The translations under genes were made by a program, and so were the position numbers. This document shows positions 60,124 to 64,000 of a stretch of 64,000 nucleotides of DNA, in pieces. The notes beneath the pieces are model-generated. The model did not search any database, was not told where the DNA came from, and worked only from the letters and a program-made list of their open reading frames with translations. Source of the DNA: Lichenicola sp964247735 (lineage in GTDB: Bacteria > Pseudomonadota > Alphaproteobacteria > Acetobacterales > Acetobacteraceae); contig CAXTVS010000015.1 of NCBI GenBank assembly GCA_964247735.1, forward strand, positions 1 to 64,000, given 5' to 3'. Every line of letters starts with the position of its first letter. Within the stretch, counting starts at the first letter, position 1.

Positions 60124-61667
60124 CACAGCGCTACACCATCACCACCCCGATCTACTACGTGAACGGCGCGCCGCACATCGGCCACGCCTACACCTCGATC
60201 GCTGCCGACGTGATGGCGCGCTGGCACCGGCTCGACGGTCACGAAGTGTTCTTCCTGACCGGCACGGACGAGCACGGCCAGAAGGTGGAGCAGGCCGCCC
60301 TGGCCGCAGGCGTCGACCCCCAGGACTTTGTCGATCGCGTGTCTGCGGACTTCCGCGACATGGCGCAGGCCATGAACGTGTCGTTCGACGACTTCATCCG
60401 CACCACCGAGCCGAGGCACCTCCAGGCCTGCGCCGCGCTGTGGCGCCGCCTGCAGCAGGACGGGCACATCTATCTCGGCGCCTACGAGGGCTGGTACGCC
60501 ACCCGGGACGAAAGCTTCTACGGCGAGGACGAGCTGGTGCTCCGCGCCGACGGCACCCGCGTGGCGCCCAGCGGCGCCCCGGTCGAGTGGGTCAAGGAGC
60601 CGTCCTACTTCTTCCGCCTGTCCGCCTGGCAGGACCGGCTGCTCGCCCATTACGACGCCAACCCGGACTTCATCGGGCCGCCGGGACGTCGCAACGAGGT
60701 GCTCGGCTTCGTCCGGCAGGGGCTGAAGGACCTGTCGATCAGTCGCACCAGCTTCCGCTGGGGCGTCCCGGTGCCGGGCGACCCGGACCACGTGATCTAC
60801 GTGTGGTGGGACGCGCTGGTGAACTACATCACCGCCCTCGGCTATCCTGACCAGGACGGACCGCTCTGGCGCTTTTGGCCGCCCGACCTGCACCTGGTCG
60901 GCAAGGAGATCATCCGCTTCCACGCCGTGTTCTGGCCGGCCTTCCTCCTGGCCGCCGGCATCGAGCTGCCGCGCCGGGTGTTCGCCAACGGATGGTGGAC
61001 CGCCGACGGCGAGAAGATGAGCAAGTCGATCGGCAACGTGGTCGAGCCGCGCAGCCTGGCCGCCGAGTTCGGGGTCGACGCGGTGCGCTACTTCCTCCTG
61101 CGCGAGGTGCCGTTCGGCGGCGACGGCGACTTCAGCCGGCGGGCGCTGATCTCGCGCCTGAACGTCGAGCTCGCCAACGACCTCGGCAACCTGGCGCAGC
61201 GGACGTTGACGCAGATCGCGCGCAACTGCGAGGGCCGTTTGCCACCGCGCGGGTACGCCATGGCGGATGACGTTGCGCTGCTGGCTCAGGCGGACGCGCT
61301 CGTCGGACACCTATCCGGCCTGATCAACCGGCAGGTCCTGCACGAGGCGCTTGAGGAGGTGTGGAAGGTGGTGCGGGCAAGCAACGCCTACATCGATCGC
61401 CAAGCGCCCTGGGTGCTGAGGAAGACCGACCCCGGGCGTATGGGCGCGGTGCTGCGCGTGCTGACCGACGTGCTGCGGCAGGTGGCCACGGTGCTGCAGC
61501 CGTTCATGCCGGACAGCATGGGCCGTCTGCTCGACCAGCTCGGCGTCCCGGCCGCGGCTCGCAGCTTCGCAGCCCTCGCCGTCCCGCTGGAGGAAGGCGT
61601 GTCGCTTCCGCCACCCCGGGGCATCTTCCCCAGGCACGTCGAGGCTGCCGCCGCGGGTCCGGCCTGA
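60120..61667 (+). CDS. metG: Methionyl-tRNA synthetase
   Basis: 515 residues. YYVNGAPHIGHAYTSI holds the HIGH motif and EKMSKSIGN the KMSKS motif (about 296-301); FLTGTDEHGQKVEQAA is typical. It charges tRNA-Met with methionine. The short class without C-terminal tRNA-binding domain, as common in alphaproteobacteria. Confidence 0.96.
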   Translation: MTQRYTITTPIYYVNGAPHIGHAYTSIAADVMARWHRLDGHEVFFLTGTDEHGQKVEQAALAAGVDPQDFVDRVSADFRDMAQAMNVSFDDFIRTTEPRHLQACAALWRRLQQDGHIYLGAYEGWYATRDESFYGEDELVLRADGTRVAPSGAPVEWVKEPSYFFRLSAWQDRLLAHYDANPDFIGPPGRRNEVLGFVRQGLKDLSISRTSFRWGVPVPGDPDHVIYVWWDALVNYITALGYPDQDGPLWRFWPPDLHLVGKEIIRFHAVFWPAFLLAAGIELPRRVFANGWWTADGEKMSKSIGNVVEPRSLAAEFGVDAVRYFLLREVPFGGDGDFSRRALISRLNVELANDLGNLAQRTLTQIARNCEGRLPPRGYAMADDVALLAQADALVGHLSGLINRQVLHEALEEVWKVVRASNAYIDRQAPWVLRKTDPGRMGAVLRVLTDVLRQVATVLQPFMPDSMGRLLDQLGVPAAARSFAALAVPLEEGVSLPPPRGIFPRHVEAAAAGPA

Positions 61668-61670
61668 CGC

Positions 61671-62456
61671 ATGCTGATCGACAGCCACTGCCACCTCGAC
61701 CACTTCCCCGACGACGAGGTCGACGCGCTGCTCGACCGGGCACAGGCGGCCGGCCTGTGCGGGATGGTGACGATCGGCACCCGCCTGTCGGCCGCCCCGC
61801 TGAACCGCAGACTGACGCGCCATGCCCGTGCGGGCCTGCCGATATGGTGCACGATCGGCACCCATCCGGACCACGTCGCCGACGAGGTGCTGCCAGACCC
61901 GGACCGGCTGGCAGCCCTGGCCTGCGCTCCAGAGATCGTCGGCATCGGCGAGTCCGGCCTCGACTACTTCTACGGCGAGCAGGAACTGCGTCCGCTGCAG
62001 CAGGCGAGCTTCCGGGCGCATCTTCACGCCGCCAGGATCGCCGACCTGCCGCTGGTCATCCACGCGCGCAGCGCCGATGACGACGTGGCGGCGATCCTGA
62101 GGGAAGAGCACGAGGCAGGCGGTCCGTTCCGCTTCGTCCTGCACTGCTTCAGCTCCGGTGAGGCGCTGGCGCGGACCGCCCTGTCGCTCGGCGGCTATGT
62201 CAGCTTCTCCGGCATCGTGACCTTCCCGAAGTCGGAGGAGCTGCGTCGAATCGCCGCCTGGATCCCGCCCGAGCGCCTGCTGGTGGAAACCGATGCGCCT
62301 TTTCTCGCGCCGGCACCCCGGCGGGGCAGGCGCAACGAGCCGTCCTTCGTCGGGCATACCGCCTCAGTGCTCGCCGGGATCCGCGGCCTGGACGATGCTG
62401 CGCTCGGTGCCCTAACCACCGCGAACTTCCGGCGCCTGTTCAGCAAGGCGGCATGA
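61671..62456 (+). CDS. TatD-family metal-dependent hydrolase
   Basis: 261 residues; starts 3 bases after metG. DSHCHLDHF, GESGLDYF, PLVIHARSADDD, VLHCFSSGE and LLVETDAPFLAP give the metal ligands of the TatD/YcfH DNase group (TIM barrel). Overlaps the next gene by four bases. Confidence 0.92.
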   Translation: MLIDSHCHLDHFPDDEVDALLDRAQAAGLCGMVTIGTRLSAAPLNRRLTRHARAGLPIWCTIGTHPDHVADEVLPDPDRLAALACAPEIVGIGESGLDYFYGEQELRPLQQASFRAHLHAARIADLPLVIHARSADDDVAAILREEHEAGGPFRFVLHCFSSGEALARTALSLGGYVSFSGIVTFPKSEELRRIAAWIPPERLLVETDAPFLAPAPRRGRRNEPSFVGHTASVLAGIRGLDDAALGALTTANFRRLFSKAA

Positions 62457-63247
62457 CACCGGTGCGCGTCACCATTCTCGGATGCGGCGGCTCCGCCGGC
62501 GTGCCGATGCTGGGCGGGCCGGACGAGCAGGGCGACTGGGGCCTGTGCGATCCGGAGGAGCCGCGCAACCGCCGCAGCCGCTCGTCAATCGTAATCGAGG
62601 GCGCGGAAGGCAACCGAGTGCTGGTGGACACCTCCCCGGACCTCCGCACCCAGCTGCTGTCCACCGGCATCGGGCGGATCGACGCCGTCTTCTACACCCA
62701 CGCCCATGCCGACCACGTCGCCGGACTGGACGAGGTGCGCAGCCTGAACCGCATCCTCGACCGCCCGATCGAGGCGTTCGGCACCGAGCCGGTGCTGGCG
62801 GAAATCGAGTCCCGCTTCCGCTATGCCTTCCGCCCCTGGTCGCCCCCCGGCTTCTACCGGCCGGTGATGGTGCCGCGGCCGGTGCGCGCCGACACCGCGG
62901 TCGAGATTGCCGGCATCCGTTTCCTGCTGTTCGAGCAGGTGCACGGCAGCGGCACCACGCTCGGCTTCCGTATCGGCGACTTCAGCTATTCGACTGACGT
63001 GGTACGCCTTGACGACACGGCCCTGTCAGTCCTGGCCGGCACCCGTACCTGGCTGGTCGACTGTTTCCAGCGCGCACCACACCCGGCGCATGCCGATCTC
63101 GCGTTGGTCAGGCGCTGGGCTGGCCGGCTCGGCATCGGCCGCACTATCTTGACCCACATGGGCACCGACATGGACTGGGCCTGGCTGCACGCCAACCTGC
63201 CACCCGGCATCGAGGCTGCGCATGACGGGATGATCCTGTCGCTCTAG
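62453..63247 (+). CDS. Metallo-beta-lactamase-fold hydrolase, PhnP-like
   Basis: 264 residues. LGCGGSAGVPMLGG at the start and the zinc motif YTHAHADHVAGLDE (about 78-91) are those of PhnP-like cyclic phosphodiesterases. TDVVRLDD and ILTHMG add further metal ligands. Conserved neighbour of tatD in this group. Its precise substrate is unknown. Confidence 0.88.
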   Translation: MTPVRVTILGCGGSAGVPMLGGPDEQGDWGLCDPEEPRNRRSRSSIVIEGAEGNRVLVDTSPDLRTQLLSTGIGRIDAVFYTHAHADHVAGLDEVRSLNRILDRPIEAFGTEPVLAEIESRFRYAFRPWSPPGFYRPVMVPRPVRADTAVEIAGIRFLLFEQVHGSGTTLGFRIGDFSYSTDVVRLDDTALSVLAGTRTWLVDCFQRAPHPAHADLALVRRWAGRLGIGRTILTHMGTDMDWAWLHANLPPGIEAAHDGMILSL

Positions 63248-63562
63248 GTCGTCGAGGTGCCGCCCTGTGTCATGCCTGCAATCACCGGTCGATCCGGATG
63301 ACGCAGTCTGCAATTTAGTTGAATCGTGCGCTGGGGCAGCGATAGCCTTCACAAAGTGGCGGTTCGACGGTTCCGCTGCGCAGGATTGGTGATGTTGCCT
63401 CGACCATGGACGGAAGGTTCCGGCATTCCGGGCTCTTATCCGCCGCGGCCTCCGCTTCAGGAGGACCTGACAGGAGATCACGACACAGGACGGGATCAAT
63501 CCGGTCCGGGCGTGCCATCTTCCCGGTCAGGCGGGGCGCCCATCGTTTGGGGAGAGCTCTGC
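63248..63562. other. Gap before the PrkA gene
   Basis: 315 bases. A short AT-richer segment at 63308-63330 may hold a promoter, but no consensus pair is convincing. GGGGAGAG at 63550-63557 is the ribosome binding site of the next gene. No RNA gene seen. Confidence 0.4.
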
Positions 63563-64000
63563 ATGGCGCCACTCGACGACGTTTTCACGCTTGCGACCGC
63601 CATGCGCGACGAACGGCGCGAAACCGAGATGAGTCTCGCCGAGTACCTCGACCTGTGCGCTGCCGACCCGTCCTGCTACGCGAGCGCGTCCGAACGCATG
63701 CTCAAGGCGATCGGCGAGCCGGTGCCGATCGACACGTCGAAGGACACGCGCCTCGCCCGCGTGTTCATGAACCGCACCATCCGCACCTACCCGGCCTTCT
63801 CCGACTTCCACGGCATGGAGGAGACGATTGAGCGGATCGTCGGCTTCTTCCGTCACGCCGCGCAAGGATTGGAGGAGCGCAAGCAGATCCTCTACCTGCT
63901 TGGGCCCGTCGGCGGCGGCAAGTCATCGCTCGGCGAGCGGCTCAAGACCCTGATGGAGCGCGAACCGATCTACGTGCTCAAGGCCGGCAAGCAGCTGAGC
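63563..64000 (+). CDS. prkA: PrkA serine protein kinase, 5' part
   Basis: 146 codons up to the window edge; a full PrkA has about 640 residues. GPVGGGKSSLGERLK is the P-loop of its AAA+ domain, and TYPAFSDFHGMEETIERIV precedes it as in the family. PrkA links stress or starvation signals to phosphorylation of target proteins and is usually followed by yeaH and spoVR-like genes, which would lie beyond the window. Confidence 0.92.
   Translation, partial: MAPLDDVFTLATAMRDERRETEMSLAEYLDLCAADPSCYASASERMLKAIGEPVPIDTSKDTRLARVFMNRTIRTYPAFSDFHGMEETIERIVGFFRHAAQGLEERKQILYLLGPVGGGKSSLGERLKTLMEREPIYVLKAGKQLS

Overview
The window is GC-rich chromosomal DNA of a Gram-negative bacterium carrying one large prophage-like block. 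Outer-membrane machinery (MlaD, AsmA, RlpA lipoprotein, lytic transglycosylase), an LplT-PlsC-acyl-ACP-synthetase fusion, the D-Ala carboxypeptidase-tmk-holB-metG-tatD gene order and a PrkA kinase point to an alphaproteobacterium, most likely Acetobacteraceae. The taxonomic placement is inference from gene content, not from a marker gene.

Layout. (1) 1-4417, minus strand: a sulfonate/nitrate/taurine-type ABC importer (ATPase, permease, binding protein) behind a 64-residue Cys-rich protein and a YeiH-type putative sulfate exporter. (2) 4498-10219: a membrane-stress island. A PspA-like gene with a YiaA/B-like gene and a divergent TetR regulator stand at one end; a three-domain lysophospholipid transporter/acyltransferase/acyl-ACP synthetase and a frameshifted HD-like gene stand at the other. 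Five copies of TGAAC-N3-GTTCA lie only at the two ends, so this looks like a one-regulator local regulon. (3) 10331-11455: a secreted Met/Pro-repeat protein and an unknown protein. (4) 11593-25137, minus strand: a three-gene operon of a giant secreted LprI-domain protein, an alpha-2-macroglobulin homologue without the thioester Cys, and penicillin-binding protein 1C.

(5) 25923-48733: a contractile-tailed (myovirus) structural cluster. Two small regulatory genes end in a strong intrinsic terminator. A near-consensus sigma-70 promoter follows, and a second intrinsic terminator lies in its leader, before the first structural gene. This resembles lambda pR'-tR', which needs an antiterminator. Then come TerS, TerL with a class 3 mini-intein between the Walker A Lys and Thr codons, portal, scaffold, capsid, neck genes, a neck-like protein fused to a WbsX/GH99-like domain, sheath, tube, a tail chaperone with a -1 frameshift site, tape-measure candidate, baseplate genes, a gpI-like protein carrying a lectin-like module and a Gly-rich fibre. 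A glycosyltransferase gene on the opposite strand overlaps the fibre 3' end. I found no integrase, replication, holin or endolysin gene, so the block is either a decayed prophage or a domesticated DNA-packaging particle (gene-transfer-agent-like).

(6) 48820-58517: envelope genes, namely a GDSL hydrolase, UppP, a lone MlaD protein, a membrane-anchored ATP-grasp protein coupled to a DedA protein, AsmA, MltB-type transglycosylase, RlpA and a D-Ala-D-Ala carboxypeptidase. (7) 58514-63247: a tightly overlapping housekeeping run, tmk, holB, metG, tatD and a PhnP-like metallo-hydrolase. (8) 63563 to the end: the 5' part of prkA.
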